Below, in pieces: positions 11,476 through 23,895 of a DNA stretch of 64,000 bases. Source of the stretch: Nectonema munidae (Eukaryota > Nematomorpha > Nectonematoida > Nectonematidae); contig JAUIRK010000256.1 of NCBI GenBank assembly GCA_030549495.1, positions 182,298-246,297 on the forward strand. The letters are read 5' to 3'. The position numbers were made by a program, and so were the translations under genes. Each line of letters begins with the position of its first letter. Position 1 is the first letter of the stretch. Below the pieces are notes generated by a model. It had not been told where the DNA came from, did no database searches, and saw only the letters and a program-made list of their open reading frames with translations.

Positions 11476-12001
11476 GAAAGAAATGAACAACAACATCCCT
11501 TCCGAAAAATACAACCGTAAAGAAAAACAGTATAGGAGACACGACAAAAATGAGAATAAAAGTGACGACGAGTTTCCAAAGCGAAGAAAAGGCGAAAGCA
11601 AGATGGATTTGTGTGACAGCCATAAAGATGCGAGTGTAGGCGACAAGAGCTCGCATTCTCGACGCCACCATTCCCATGATCACCGCTATCACTCCCGACA
11701 CAAGAGCAAACTACGCAGTGACACAAATCCCGACGAAAGAATGAACCCGGTCTCGCCTGAGAGAGAGTTTGGTGACGTGGAGCTACAGCAGCAGCAGGTG
11801 CACAGCAAGCGTAAAATGATCATGCGTAATAGTAATGAAGAAGTTGTTATCGTGCAACAAAAAAGTGAAGATAGTTCCTACTGGCACAAAGCATCTAAAC
11901 ATCATCACAAACCCTCATCCAACAAGACTTACAATAAGGACTCCGTTGTGTCTCCAAGGATCTCAAGTGTTGTTTATACCAAAAAAACCAGTCGTGTGTA
12001 A
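11476..12001 (+). CDS. Terminal exon of unknown gene: Arg/Ser/His-rich C-terminus
   Basis: A pyrimidine-rich acceptor (TTTTTTAG at 11475) opens a 175-codon exon that ends with TAA at 11999-12001. It starts KEMNNNIPSEKYNRKEKQY and contains clusters such as KRRKGESK and HSRRHHSHDHRYHSRHKSK, a QQQQ run and a C-terminus ending YTKKTSRV. No folded domain is recognised; such composition is usual in nuclear or RNA-processing proteins. Base use is clearly richer in GC than the flanks. A polyadenylation signal lies 91 bases after the stop. Function is unknown. Confidence 0.7.
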
Positions 12002-12091
12002 CAAATACGACCTAATATATATATATATATATTGACTTGTGCATGCATACTTGCATCAATGCTCCCACATTTTTGCTCGTTTAGAATATAT

Positions 12092-12097
12092 AATAAA
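12092..12097 (+). promoter_or_regulatory. AATAAA polyadenylation signal of the unknown gene
   Basis: AATAAA lies 91 bases after the stop codon at 12001, following a short TA repeat at about 12012-12030. It is the first canonical signal downstream of the terminal exon. Confidence 0.5.
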
Positions 12098-12299
12098 TTT
12101 TCCGTCTTCTGGCAGTTGCTGCTATTTTACAAATAACACTTTTCATAAATTGATTAATCTTTCTATTTAGTCTCTAATTACCAATGCAAACAAAAGACCA
12201 TTTTTGTCCATACTAAAAAAGAAGCATAATTAATTAATTAAAATGTCAAATAAATTTGCTTAAAGAGTTGAATGTAAAAGTTACTTTTATTAATAACGC

Positions 12300-12557
12300 T
12301 AGTGGCGGATCCACAAATCTATTTAATTTTTTTGCAATTTTGCTAAAAGTCTTCAGAGAATACGACAGCTGTATTATGTGTTTTAGAATCACTAATTACC
12401 TATGTTTTCATATTTTTTAACATTATTTTGCCATGAATAAATTGCAAAAATTTATTTTTTATACATGTAAGGATATACATTAGTAAGGGTAATTTTCGAA
12501 GCCATTTTTCATAGGGGGGCCTAGGCCCATGAGGCCTCCTTCTTGGATCCGCCACTG
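12300..12557. mobile_element. hAT-type MITE with 8-bp target duplication
   Basis: The ends are TAGTGGCGGATCCACAA and, inverted, CAGTGGCGGATCCAAG, 12 of the first 13 bases identical. The 8-bp sequence aataacgc occurs directly on both sides (12292-12299 and 12558-12565). No coding capacity. The terminal sequence is typical of non-autonomous hAT elements. The perfect duplication suggests a fairly recent insertion. Confidence 0.85.
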
Positions 12558-12565
12558 AATAACGC

Positions 12566-15450
12566 GTTAACAGCCAGAACGATATATAGGGTTTACCTAT
12601 CATTAGTCATATCTTTTGCAATCAATAGTCATGTTATGACAAGTTGTTTATGAATCAATTTGCACAGATATGAAATAATGCAAAAATAAATTTAAATCAT
12701 TACTAAAGATAATTTCAAATTTTTTGAAACTCTAAGCTTTTGCTAAAGATTTCCCATGATGAATTCGTGTGGATCTAAATCTCGTAAGCGAATTTCTAAT
12801 GAAATTAAAAGGAGTAAACGATGGAGAATATATCATGAGAAAACAAGACAAATTGTTGATCTTTTCTAATAAATTTTTTATTTATGCACTATTACTTTTA
12901 CCTTAGAGTTACAGTAATTAGTGTAATGGAAAGTCTGGCTTATTACAAATATATTACCAATAAGAAACCATAACGTGACTATTGCTTGCAAAGATATGAT
13001 TAATGATCGATAAACCCTACGTAATGAAAAGCAGAAGATTTTTACAGTTAAAAAGCATTAAAAAACGTAGACGATTTTATTTTTGTAAAGTCGATCTTAG
13101 TTGTTAACTGAGAGAAGAAATGAACGCTGATAAATTTGCTTGGTGGTTAGACGTTTATTTACGTACGCTTATTTATACAAATATGCTTCAAGGATTTTGA
13201 AACTATCCTATGTGTTTTACGTTCGTTACAAAAGCTTAAAAGAAATAACTTTACCTTTTACGACCTTGAAGATTATGTCCTAATCTTAAAATATGTGTTT
13301 TTTAAATGTATACCTAAATCGTTGAATTATTATAGATTTTATGTTTGATTTGCAAAGGGGTAATATATTAATTTAACGGAAGTTTTTGTCAATTAGGAAA
13401 AAAATTTGCTCCATCTTGTAAATTTTTCCCTTGTTTGTTGCAAATTATTTATTATTTTTTGAAAGTAAATCCGAAGGAAATTTAAAAAAAAAAGTAAAAC
13501 TAAAATTTTCAAACATTGCAGAAACTTAGCATAGATTTCATTATGTACCTTTTACATGTCACTAGAGATTTTTGAAATAAAAGTTATACAGGTGTATGAA
13601 TAGGCAAAAATGTTAAATCATTCGGTTCTCAGACTATTTTTCATGGTAGTCAAAAAATTTGTAATTTTAGTTGCTTTGTTTAAATTGCGACGGTGTCTCT
13701 TACGATATTAAATATTCTCGCAAATATGAATTTTTATCAAAATAACAATCTATCGTGGTAAACCAATAATATTTCACAGGTATGAAAGCAATAGAAAATT
13801 TCACATTGTGAAGAAATACACGCAAAGATTCGTTCAATAAAGTCGGAATTTTAATTTTATTCTGGTCCAGCGACAAAATCATTTCTCAATTTCGGGCAGG
13901 ACCGTTTGACTTTTTTGAAGACGCACCTTAAAATGCAGAGAGAAATTGAATTCTTTTAACTTATTTATTTTGTCTTCATCATGTAAAAAAATCAAATTAT
14001 TTATAAAATTTTAATGTGAATCGTCTCTTTTCTCGTGATCATTTAATGAGTTGTTTATTTATCTTAAGAAGACCAGAGTCGTCGAAAATTAATAAAGTTT
14101 TCAACCTGATTGTATAAAATTATGACGTCTCAGCAACACGTTCTTTGCATTTAAATGTGAAATGATAAGAGATGTCTTACTTAGACTTAGATTTTGGTAG
14201 GAAAAGCAAAAGGTTAAAATATGTGGAAAAGAGACATGAATAAAATTGGCCTTAAAGGAGGTGTTACAATCTATTTTTAAGCAAACAAAAACAGTATTTT
14301 CTATAGTGCACTCGCTTGCCCCAGCGGGCTAAAATTAATTAAAGCTGTTAAACTGACGACACCCTATCTAAAAAATGCCTATATTTTCCAGGCTCAAATT
14401 TATTCTGAAAATTTGGTATGTATACACTATGCATTATGATTGAAATTCGCCATACATAAACTTTTTTTAAAGAACAGTGTATTTATATGACATGGTTAAC
14501 ATTATTTTTTCAAAGAAAGCAAGAAAGTCATTTTTGGTTATGTTTCAACTTTATAATACGTTAACAGCAAGAATAAATCGACGATATCATATGTAAAACA
14601 GGATATTTGTACTGAAAAGCATTAATAAATACTTACTATTTTATTTTGCGTTAAAAAATTCTTTTTTTCATAAGTATGGCGCCTTTGGGATCAATCATAA
14701 TATTATGAATACTTAAAATTGAAGATGTATACCATATTATCCTAATTCCCTTAGTAACAAAGCACGAGGGAAAAAAGAAGCTATTGATACAACAGCACAA
14801 TTCTTTCAAGTATATAAAGGATGAATCAATGAAAATAACTTACCACTTTTCAAAGCTGGTTTCTTTCTTGGGCTTATGCAATTTTTCAATACCGAAAAAT
14901 GTTTTACTTACCAAACGATCAATTTTAAGTATTATATCACACAAACGATGCTCATTTTCCTCAAATATTCAATTAAACTCGATTACTTGGATTTTTTAAT
15001 ACATAGAGCAGAATAAGTAACACAAAATAAAATGTATTAAATTTTATAAGGTCATTTTGACTGAGGTATTAAAAAAAATTTTTGTTAAAAAGTTGGCTAC
15101 CCAAAGATGAAAAATATGACAGATTTGTTCTATTAAGAGATCTAAATCTACGCAGGTCTTGGCATCTGACTTGATCAAATGAAACTTATCGATCAATTTG
15201 ACAGCTTGGCAATTCTAGAGTGAATCCACTAATGCTATTTACAAAATCACATTATATACTTTGAATATAAGTGTACTCGCTAAATTATTGTTAATTTTCT
15301 GACTATTCTTTCATCAACTGCAAAGAATAGAGTTGCCCGAGTCTTTGGCTCTACTTTGTTCTCCATTCTCATCCCCAAAAATGTAGATAGTTAGTTTGAA
15401 CTATTTTATTAAGTAAGTATTGCGAAATTCGAATCTATTATTCAGAAGGC
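12566..15450. other. AT-rich intergenic DNA, nothing supported
   Basis: This 2.9-kb stretch separates the unknown gene from the 3' end of the serpin. Short open frames (for example 13700-13882 minus and 14784-14999 plus) lack motifs and convincing splice sites. No terminal inverted repeats were seen. Confidence 0.5.
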
Positions 15451-15456
15451 TTTATT
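15451..15456 (-). promoter_or_regulatory. AATAAA polyadenylation signal of the serpin gene
   Basis: On the minus strand AATAAA lies 14 bases after the TGA stop at 15472-15470, so the 3' untranslated region would be very short. Confidence 0.6.
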
Positions 15457-15469
15457 ACCCTAAGTGAAT

Positions 15470-15722
15470 TCAAGCGTTGGGATTCTTTAAGTAGCCAAAG
15501 AATAGGATTTGCTTGGTCTTCGAATCTTGAATCATGAAGTAAAAGGGTTTGTCTGCCGTGAAAAAGAACATGTCTCTAAACGCTGTCAAGTTGATGGTTG
15601 CAGCAGAGGCAGCTGACGCTCGAGTCCCTTCTTCGTCCACTTCAATGAACGCTTTGTGGAAGAGTTGGTCTACGCTCAGGTTCTGTGTGTCCGACATCAG
15701 AGTAAGGTTTGCCAGCTTCGGG
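15470..15722 (-). CDS. Serpin exon 4 with reactive loop and stop
   Basis: The acceptor TTTTTATTAG before 15722 completes Asp and reads DPKLANLTLMSDTQNLSVDQ, then HKAFIEVDEEGTRASAASAA, the hinge, then the loop TINLTAFRDMFFFTADKPF. Counting 15 residues from the hinge Gly puts P1 at Thr and P1' at Ala, though Leu one residue earlier is possible. The TGA is at 15472-15470. Confidence 0.92.
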
Positions 15723-18700
15723 CTAATAAAAATTTACCAAAGTTTATATTTCACGCATTCAAAATTATCGCACAGGGTTTCCACGCTACCTCGAAAACGT
15801 TAAAAACAAATTTCTAGATGTCTCGATTTGAGTTGGTAGTCCAAAGTTTTAATTAAGTTAAATAAATAGAGTTCCCCCTAATTCTAACCCCTTCAAAGCT
15901 GAGCCATATCTAATTTTAAATAAAACTCCATGCCGAATACTTTATTCAAATATTCATTAAATTTCTTGTTCAGAAACAAATTTTAATGATATAAAAATGA
16001 GGAATTCCATTTCTTCTTAGCGAGGTTAAATCATATGCTTTTTTTTTGCAAATATAAATATATGGAATGCACCTCTTATTGACTTAATGCATGTCCGTCC
16101 ACCTCTGCTATATATGTATACGATTTTAAATTCTATTTTTTTTTTCATTATATTTTATCCTTTTTGGACTCTATTTAGCCTTTTTTTTCAATAAATTTTG
16201 TTTGTTTGTTGCTGAAATGTTATATAACAGTCCAACAATACTATGAATCAAGAAGGCGGCGAATACTTTGCACAATAAAACAGAAAGAAATAAACAATAA
16301 CTAAGTTTTTTAAAATGAGCTATTGATGCACAAGTCTAATTCCTTTCAAACATACAAAATAGAAAAGGGAACCAATGGAAATATGTAATCACTTTTTCAT
16401 ACGCTTTTTAAAGGTTTCATGGTATAAATTTGAATAGATAAAAATTGTATATATTAAAACGTACATACGTAGACAATTCTTGATTTTTTATTTCAATTTA
16501 TCAAATTGAGTTAGTAGGCATCATAAAGAAAGAACCTAATATAATTTAGTACTATAATTTTTAATTTTTTTTTATCAATGAAGCTTTAAGGGAAATGTTT
16601 CTTTAGAGACGCGAACGATATCTTTTAAATTGGAAAAAACGATTTTAGTTCACGTTCTTCTACACTCTAAGGGACCCAACATGGGATGAATTTTCAAAAT
16701 AGCCTGCTTGGCCTAGGCATAAATGGGTTAATAAGGAAATTTGTATGGTATATTTCCACACACGCCTCCATAAATTTTGAGGGCACATAAGCCCAATGTA
16801 TGTGAACGGGTAAAAACACTTGATATATATGCAAATGCGGGATTGTCTCGAGCATAGAGCGTGGAAACTCTGCATTCATACTAAACAATACTCAAAGGCA
16901 TCAACCATGCCCAAGTCAATGAGAATGTCTTTTGTTTCTCCCCCAAAGTTAATCTTAAATTTAGGAATTCTGAATTGTGTATAATTGATAGTTGAACTAT
17001 ATATCGAGGACATTTTGTCCAAGAGGTTCGCGTCAAGAGTTACGTCCGCATTGTTGGGAACAGCGATCACCATGTTAATAGTGGAATTCTTGTACGGCAT
17101 AGCGGCTATTTTCACATTTTCATCTTTATAAACGTATGCATTATAAGACGCTAACATCATATCCACGTTGACCTTGCTGCCATCATTTAAGTTGAAATCA
17201 TCTTTATAAGTTGTCCTAAATAAAGTCAAAAATAAAGATCAAATTCTATTTCTTTTAACCCTTTGAAGACTAATCGTTTGCTTTCTTTTTAAATGGAATT
17301 TTATATACTGTCAAATCGCAAGTACAAACTGCAGATTATAGGTGTAAAAAGGCTATGTTTGACATGCAGCTAATACAATGTTTAGCTTATATCACCAAAT
17401 CTTTTCATTTTAAGGTAAGTTTATTTATTCATCTCGATTTTATTACAAATCTCTTCAAAACCACGACAATTTTCATCATCAAGAAAATTAAATTTTCTAG
17501 TGATCCTTCCACATGTTCCGAGAACGTGTAGTAAGTTTCCACTATGCTCATTCATTCCTATTTCATTTTCCTCGATTTGAAAAACGTTGACATCTTCACA
17601 CGATAGCCATTCACATTCATTTTAAAGAGATGTTAATCATAAAGGTTAAATCTAAGAGGACGAAAGAATGAATAGAAGTAATATACTAGAGATGTATCGA
17701 ATATCTGAATGTGCAGATGTGGTTTATCCGCAAAATTTTCTACATCCGCGGATCGTTTAAGTTTCAACATCCGCAATTTTCAAACATTCTTTTTTTCCTA
17801 TATACAGGAAAGTTTTTTTCGTAATTTTTACTTTATCCAAAATTTTTATGGTAAGTGCGTCTTTATGATAACACATATGCACATTGACATCTTCTCTCTA
17901 AATTTTTAAGAAGTTTGAAATCTGAGTTTGCTCAGAATATCAATTATGATATCCGCATCCCGCTAAAAAACTAATTTTGACATCGGCATCAGCGAATACA
18001 AAAACTTTCACATCCGATACATCTCTTCTATACCGTATTTACTTATAATAATTAATTAATTACCACGTGAATTGGGATAAAAAAGATGTTTTAAAAATGT
18101 TAAGCTTAATATGCTGCGTCTCTTTGATTACGCGACCTCAAAACTAAAAATCAAAGATTTCTAAAGTTACAATTTGATGAAACGCTTAATAAAACATTTT
18201 GTTCAGATATAATACGTCCAAGAACATTAAAAAATGAAATAACTGCATGATAGTAAAGCCTGAAATAGCAAACCTCTTTAAAATGCAAATGACAGCTTAT
18301 ACGACTAAAATACCTTCTCCGTAGGTGATGCGGGTGTATACTCGCGATTTTACAGTAACTGAAGCAGACAATTTTCATTTCTTAGAGCACTGGTCCTCAA
18401 AGGGTTAAGCAGAAAGAAGCATACTTAAATTTATATTCCCATTTGGCGTCTAAATTCAGAGCATTAACTAGAACGATTCGAGTCATATGGTTGATTGAAT
18501 TTGCGGGAAGCAAGTTTTTAATATTGCCTCCAGTGTTCTCTTCGACCCAGGTATTGATCGTTTGTCTAGAATTTTCACTCTGACCGGATAAGTCCAAAAC
18601 TTCAACTTTTGTGTCGTAGAATTTTTTCAAGTTATCCTCATAACTACTCAAGATGTTTATCTTTCTATCTGGAAACAATTTGGTTGCTACCTGGAGCAAG

Positions 18701-20161
18701 ACATCGCCAGAATTTTTGGAGATTTCGTCATTAACACCTTTAAATCCTAGAAAAAAATAAGATGAAATTTTCAAAGTAAACGAAATTTTCAACAAAACGA
18801 GCATCAAAAGCGTTGTATGACTAAACCAAATCTTCATGAATATTTTGTAGAGTGAAGGATTGAGGGAGTTAAAAAATGTTGACGGAAAAAATAAATAGAA
18901 AACAACGCCTTTTAACTCAAAAAAGTTAATACTTTTACTTAACTAACTAACTTTCTACTTCTCCAACCAGTTAACCTTCATTTTTTTCTGTAAGCGTTTT
19001 GCTTCAAATTTTCTCAAGCCTAAAATTAAATATATTATAACTTTTTCCCGTTCCTTAGCCAGTAAACACATCTGCTAGAAGGATTTTAAAATTGCTTTTA
19101 TAAGTATTTATTATGAAATATTAAACCTCTAAAGCAGTAGCGTACCGTACACTGCGTATACTAATTTTGCTTCGCCTCTAAATGTCAAATAACACTTCAA
19201 AACTCCCAAAACATGATAATACAGATATATAGGTATGGAAATTTGAATAAAAAGTGTAGCAAACATTTATTACATTACTATTTAAGTCTAAAATATCTTG
19301 AATCAAATTTTATTGATGAACAACCAGAATAATTAGACGGCATCCAATGTAAATCAGAAGAAGATTTGAATTTTAAAAAGCATTCATGATCACAGAGCAT
19401 TTTATTTTTGTAAAGTCCACATATGTCGACTCTGGTCGATGACCGCTTCATTTATCCGAACCGCCTCTCTCGTCCCCCCTTTGGCTCCAAACAATTGTGT
19501 AATTGAATTGAAAAATATTTTACTTATAAACCTTGAAAAAACAAAAAAAAATTTTTTTATTAAAAACAATAAATGCAAAGGAAGTATTAAATTTTCCTTG
19601 ACTTCAAACTCCTATAGTAACTTCTTTAAAAAAGACAATCAATCTTTTTATCACTTAATTTAATGACAAAAGGTGTAGAAGCTGAAAAACTCTTTCAAAG
19701 TTTAAAAAATATTTTTCAAATTTCTAAATAAATTCTCAATATCAAATGATTTTTTATGGGTATTTCAAATAGCTTTAGTTCTTTAATCAAAGCCATTAGG
19801 TATAATTTTTTTAAATTTAATAAAATAATTTATTTCGATTTTATAAAAAAAAATTCGGTAAAAAATATTAATAGTTTAAATACTGTATATAAATGCGTGT
19901 AAAAGAGTAGTGATAAAATTTACCTGAGTCTATCTTTTCAGGATCAACTAATCCACAGCCAATGTTTTGAACATTAAGAATTTGTTGAAGTGTTTGGTTC
20001 CCAGATCCAAGTCTAATCATTGATAAAATTTGATTCAAATTGTACGGAGAAAAGACAATATTGTTTTCCTTATTTTGAAGGGCATATGCTTGAAAAAGGT
20101 CCAAAGCAAATTGCTTGTAGTCATAGCATGCTTCAAGTGAAAGCGATTCTTTACAACTCAT
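15470..20161 (-). CDS. Serpin, complete gene with four coding exons
   Basis: Serpins are about 380-residue proteinase inhibitors that trap their target by inserting the cleaved reactive loop into a central sheet. Exons 20161-19924, 18746-18425, 17215-16892 and 15722-15470 join with matching phases (1, 2, 2) into 378 codons plus TGA, the usual length. In order: the first helix (FALDLFQAYA), shutter region (NNIVFSPYNLNQILSMI), TRIVLVNALNLDAKWEYKF, the FRIPKFKI sheet, DLGMVDAF, hinge EEGTRASAASAA and the closing DKPFYFMI with FFGYLKNP. There is no signal peptide before MSCKESLSLEACYDYKQF, so it resembles intracellular (clade B-like) serpins. The hinge has small residues at P12-P9, so it is probably inhibitory; Arg replaces the usual Glu at P13. 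The second intron is largely a TTAA-flanked element. Start: the only ATG at the exon 1 frame end. Confidence 0.92.
16892..17215 (-). CDS. Serpin exon 3
   Basis: The acceptor CTTTATTTAG before 17215 continues the codon from exon 2 into KTTYKDDFNLNDGSKVNVDM. It includes the MVIAVPNN turn, FRIPKFKINFG and DLGMVDAF before the reactive-loop exon. It ends in phase 2 at TTTGA|GTATTG. Confidence 0.9.
17259..18404. mobile_element. PiggyBac-type non-autonomous element, TTAA-flanked, in serpin intron 2
   Basis: TTAA at 17255-17258 and 18405-18408 flanks ends that read CCCTTTGAAGAC and, inverted, CCCTTTGAGGAC, matching at 11 of 12 bases. TTAA duplication and CCC ends are piggyBac hallmarks. No transposase coding remains. 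A hAT-type MITE at 17687-18027 lies inside, so it arrived later. The element fills most of serpin intron 2 (17216-18424). Confidence 0.68.
17687..18027. mobile_element. hAT-type MITE, copy 1 of a three-copy family
   Basis: The ends are TAGAGATGTATCGAATATC and, inverted, AAGAGATGTATCGGATGTG. The inside repeats ATCCGCAT-like words near both ends and shares TTTTTATGGTAAGT and TCTTTATGATNACACATA blocks with the copy at 38463. The flanking 8-mers do not match well here, unlike the other two copies. Non-coding. Confidence 0.75.
18425..18746 (-). CDS. Serpin exon 2
   Basis: Acceptor TTTTTTCTAG precedes base 18746; the G left by exon 1 plus GA gives Gly, continuing FKGVNDEISKNSGD. The exon carries VATKLFPDRKINI, QTINTWVEENTGGNIKNLLP and TRIVLVNALNLDAKWEYKF, all standard serpin blocks. 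It ends in phase 2 at TTTAA|GTATGC. Confidence 0.9.
19924..20161 (-). CDS. Serpin exon 1 (start codon)
   Basis: The ATG is at 20161-20159. The exon codes for 79 residues up to a first base of the next codon and ends at CAG|GTAAAT. It covers the first helix and the conserved NIVFSPYN start of the serpin fold. No hydrophobic leader precedes it. Confidence 0.9.
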
Positions 20162-21727
20162 TTTGATGTCGCTGCCTGATAAATAAATCAGCCAATGAAT
20201 TCATTACAAACAAATGCAAATTAAAAAGAATCATATTGTGTGAAGTTACCTTGTTTCACTGTAATTCGTGTATCACGCGAACCTTGAATTTTTTTATCAT
20301 ACGTGTATCACGCAAATTTCTTTTTGAGACACAGATTAAGTTGCTTCATTTTAGGATCTCTGATACTAACAAAAGTTTTCTGATTGAAGTATGATTTTTT
20401 GGAAAAATATATTCCACTATAATAATTTGTAGATTCAAATATATTCCCTTGAGTGTGCAAAATCAAAAAAAAATCCTATTTTATTTTGCTCTTTTCATAA
20501 AATTATAAAAGTTTAAGTAAATTTAATTATATATCTTCTATCTCGTGTACAATGTGACCCTAAAAATTGGACTGGAATAAATGTCGTTAAAATGTTGTAT
20601 GAGTAAAGTGGGCTGGAAACTTAGCTTCAATACTAAAAGTCTTGGGTTAGGCTTCTTTCAGTGCGATCGCATGCATAAATTGACACCTCAGGGATAATGT
20701 TGCAGGCCGCCAAGGGAAAACTTTTGGTCAAGCCACCGTTCCCGCTCTAAAATATAACTGCTAACAAATGTTCAGTTTATGAGCAAGGTTAATTTTTAAT
20801 CATTAGAGACATTTTAATTACTTCATATTTTGTGTTTTACTATGACAAAAGTTGGGTGGAAATTCATTTCCATCAGGTTTGATGGCAATTTTAAAGAGTT
20901 TACTTTTTTTTATTTTTAGTTTTTAAAATTACTAAAAAAAAGTACTGAAAGGAAAAAAAACTTTTCATTATAGCCATCCAAACATACCAGAACTGACCAA
21001 ACCCACAAAAATGAGAGTTCCAGCTAAAACGCGCATTAATTATATTAACAGCATTTACACCCAAAGCTCGTCAAACATATGTAACTTTGTAATTAATATT
21101 AATTTCAATTTTTGTTAATAATAAAACAACACTGCCGTTAAAAATGCAAAATTTTAATGATTGTAATTTTATTTAATTGAAAGTTTTAAAATCATTCTAT
21201 TAGGTCATTCTTTCTAAAATGAATATTCATCAATAAAATATATTTCACAGAAGAAGTCTACAATTAATTTGCCAACTTTTCATTTTCTATTTGCGCAGTT
21301 ATACTTTAAACGAACAGTTTGTTTAGAACTAAGCCTAAAAGTATATCATGTGTTACTTTATAATTCCAAACACAGTTTACTCTACTTCTCTAAAGCTACA
21401 GCTGATCCTTTATAATAATAAGATGAAACAAAATATTTTATACACGCATTTTCAATGTCCACACTCGCACTGCCCCACAAAAAATACAAAAATAAAGAAG
21501 AAACGGTATTATTTTTAGGAGCTCTTTAAAACATATGCATTTTTTATTTTACTTTATTTTATGGTCAAACATGCTTTAAAAACTACCTCTATTAAACGAA
21601 CACATGTATATAGCGAACAGTTCCAATTCTTCCCAAATGAACGTGATTAAGATTATTCGAACTTCGCGAGCCCTTTTTATGGTTGACAGGTGTTAAAAGT
21701 AAATCATACTATTTTATCTAAAGGTTA
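20162..21727. other. AT-rich DNA upstream of the serpin
   Basis: This should contain the serpin promoter and any 5' untranslated exon, but I see no convincing TATA element or initiator. No other exon or element end was found. Confidence 0.45.
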
Positions 21728-21876
21728 AGGCAAAGGTAGCGTGGGGTGTTTTCATCACAGCCAGGCACAATTGCGCCGCTTGTATCGAACTATGAAGAAA
21801 GCAGGCTTGATGTGGGATCGAACCCAAGACCTTGAGTTATCGAATCCAGCATCTAACCAACCCTACTCATGCTCCC
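21728..21876 (-). mobile_element. tRNA-derived SINE-like repeat, copy 1
   Basis: On the minus strand the block reads a tRNA-like head: TTGGTTAGATGCTGG fits the pol III A box and GGGTTCGATCCC the B box, about 30 bases apart. A non-tRNA body follows (CATAGTTCGATACAAGCGGC and on). A second copy with the same head and body is at 55370-55515. No A-rich tail or target duplication could be assigned. Not a functional tRNA: the acceptor stem does not pair. Confidence 0.72.
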
Positions 21877-22222
21877 TTTTTATCTTAACCTATTTTATCT
21901 AAACAATCATTCTTCTCGAGTTTTTCAAAAATAAAATTTCAAACCCACCCTTATCTCCTCCTGGTTTGATGTGAGCTCCTACTTATCCAAAAGTAGATTT
22001 AAAAAAATATATATACGTTCGCATATCTAAAAAGGGTATTTTAATCAAAATTTAAATGTTTACCTCCAAAAACCTAAGAAAATATTTAAAATTTAGGTAA
22101 AAAGTAAATTAGAATTTCACAAAAATTTAAATAATTGTGTGTGTATGTATCATTTAGGGATGTGCCTTCTTTTTTCGCTTCTGCAATAATAATAATAATC
22201 AGTATAACTTAACGATTCTTTA
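21877..22222. other. AT-rich spacer
   Basis: Nothing recognised between the SINE and the left TTAA of the piggyBac element. Confidence 0.5.
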
Positions 22223-23131
22223 TTAACCCATTAATGACATCCTAACTTAAAAGTTATGTTTTTTTTACTATAAAATTTCTTAACACAAAAACGTTTTTTC
22301 ATATATTTTTTAATCTAAAGACCTTAATGACAGTTTTGTTAAATAAACCTGTTGATTTATTGGGGCACATATCTTCAAAATAGAAATAATGAGCTCCAGT
22401 ATGAAAACCAGTTACAAAATAATTACTATTTTACCAGTACCAAAACTATGGCACGATAAAGCAGACATTAAGCCTCGATGCAATCTTTATAACTAAATTA
22501 GAGTGTAATAAGGAGAACCTAAAACTCAGAATTAAAAAAAATATTTTGGAGTTCTTTGAATCAACAAAATAAAATATAACTTTTAAGTTATATTGTCACA
22601 AAAGACTACATAATCAAGGTCAATTATGTAATTTCCGAAAAAATCTCTGTGTTCACTTTTATCTGGCCAATCGACAATAAAACTCGTTACAACAAGATCC
22701 TAATATACCATTTTTAAGTGCGCTTCATTACCGTATAAATTTACGCAGTAACTATGTGACCTTGATTGCACATAATCAATGTAAAAATAATGTAATGGAG
22801 TTTTTCTAGAAGAAAAGTTTATCGTTTGTTTATCATTTGTTCTTTGTACAGAATATTGTTTAAATTTTTATTTTGAAGTTCCAAATGCGACAGTAATATT
22901 GATGTGATACAAAAGTAAAGTATCTTTCAAGGCAAAATTACTCCTCCTTTTGTCCGTATTCGATTACGACTACCTCGATCTTTTTCAATTTTCTTTATTT
23001 CTTTTTACTTTTCTGAAACATTCACTGAATTTCTGAATCTAAATTTTCTTTTAATTTCTTTTTCGTAAGTATACCAATTTTTTGCTCGTCTATATGTATG
23101 TGTGTGTATTTATGTAAAAGAGAATAGAATG

Positions 23132-23835
<704 letters not shown>

Positions 23836-23895
23836 TTTATGTCCGTGTGTAGTAAGGTTATAACGAGAGTTTTTATACTAATAAATGTTTCAGAA

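Noticed and set aside
21800-21876. A true tRNA gene
   Set aside because: A and B boxes are present but the acceptor stem does not pair and the same head plus a non-tRNA body recurs at 55370, so it is a SINE.
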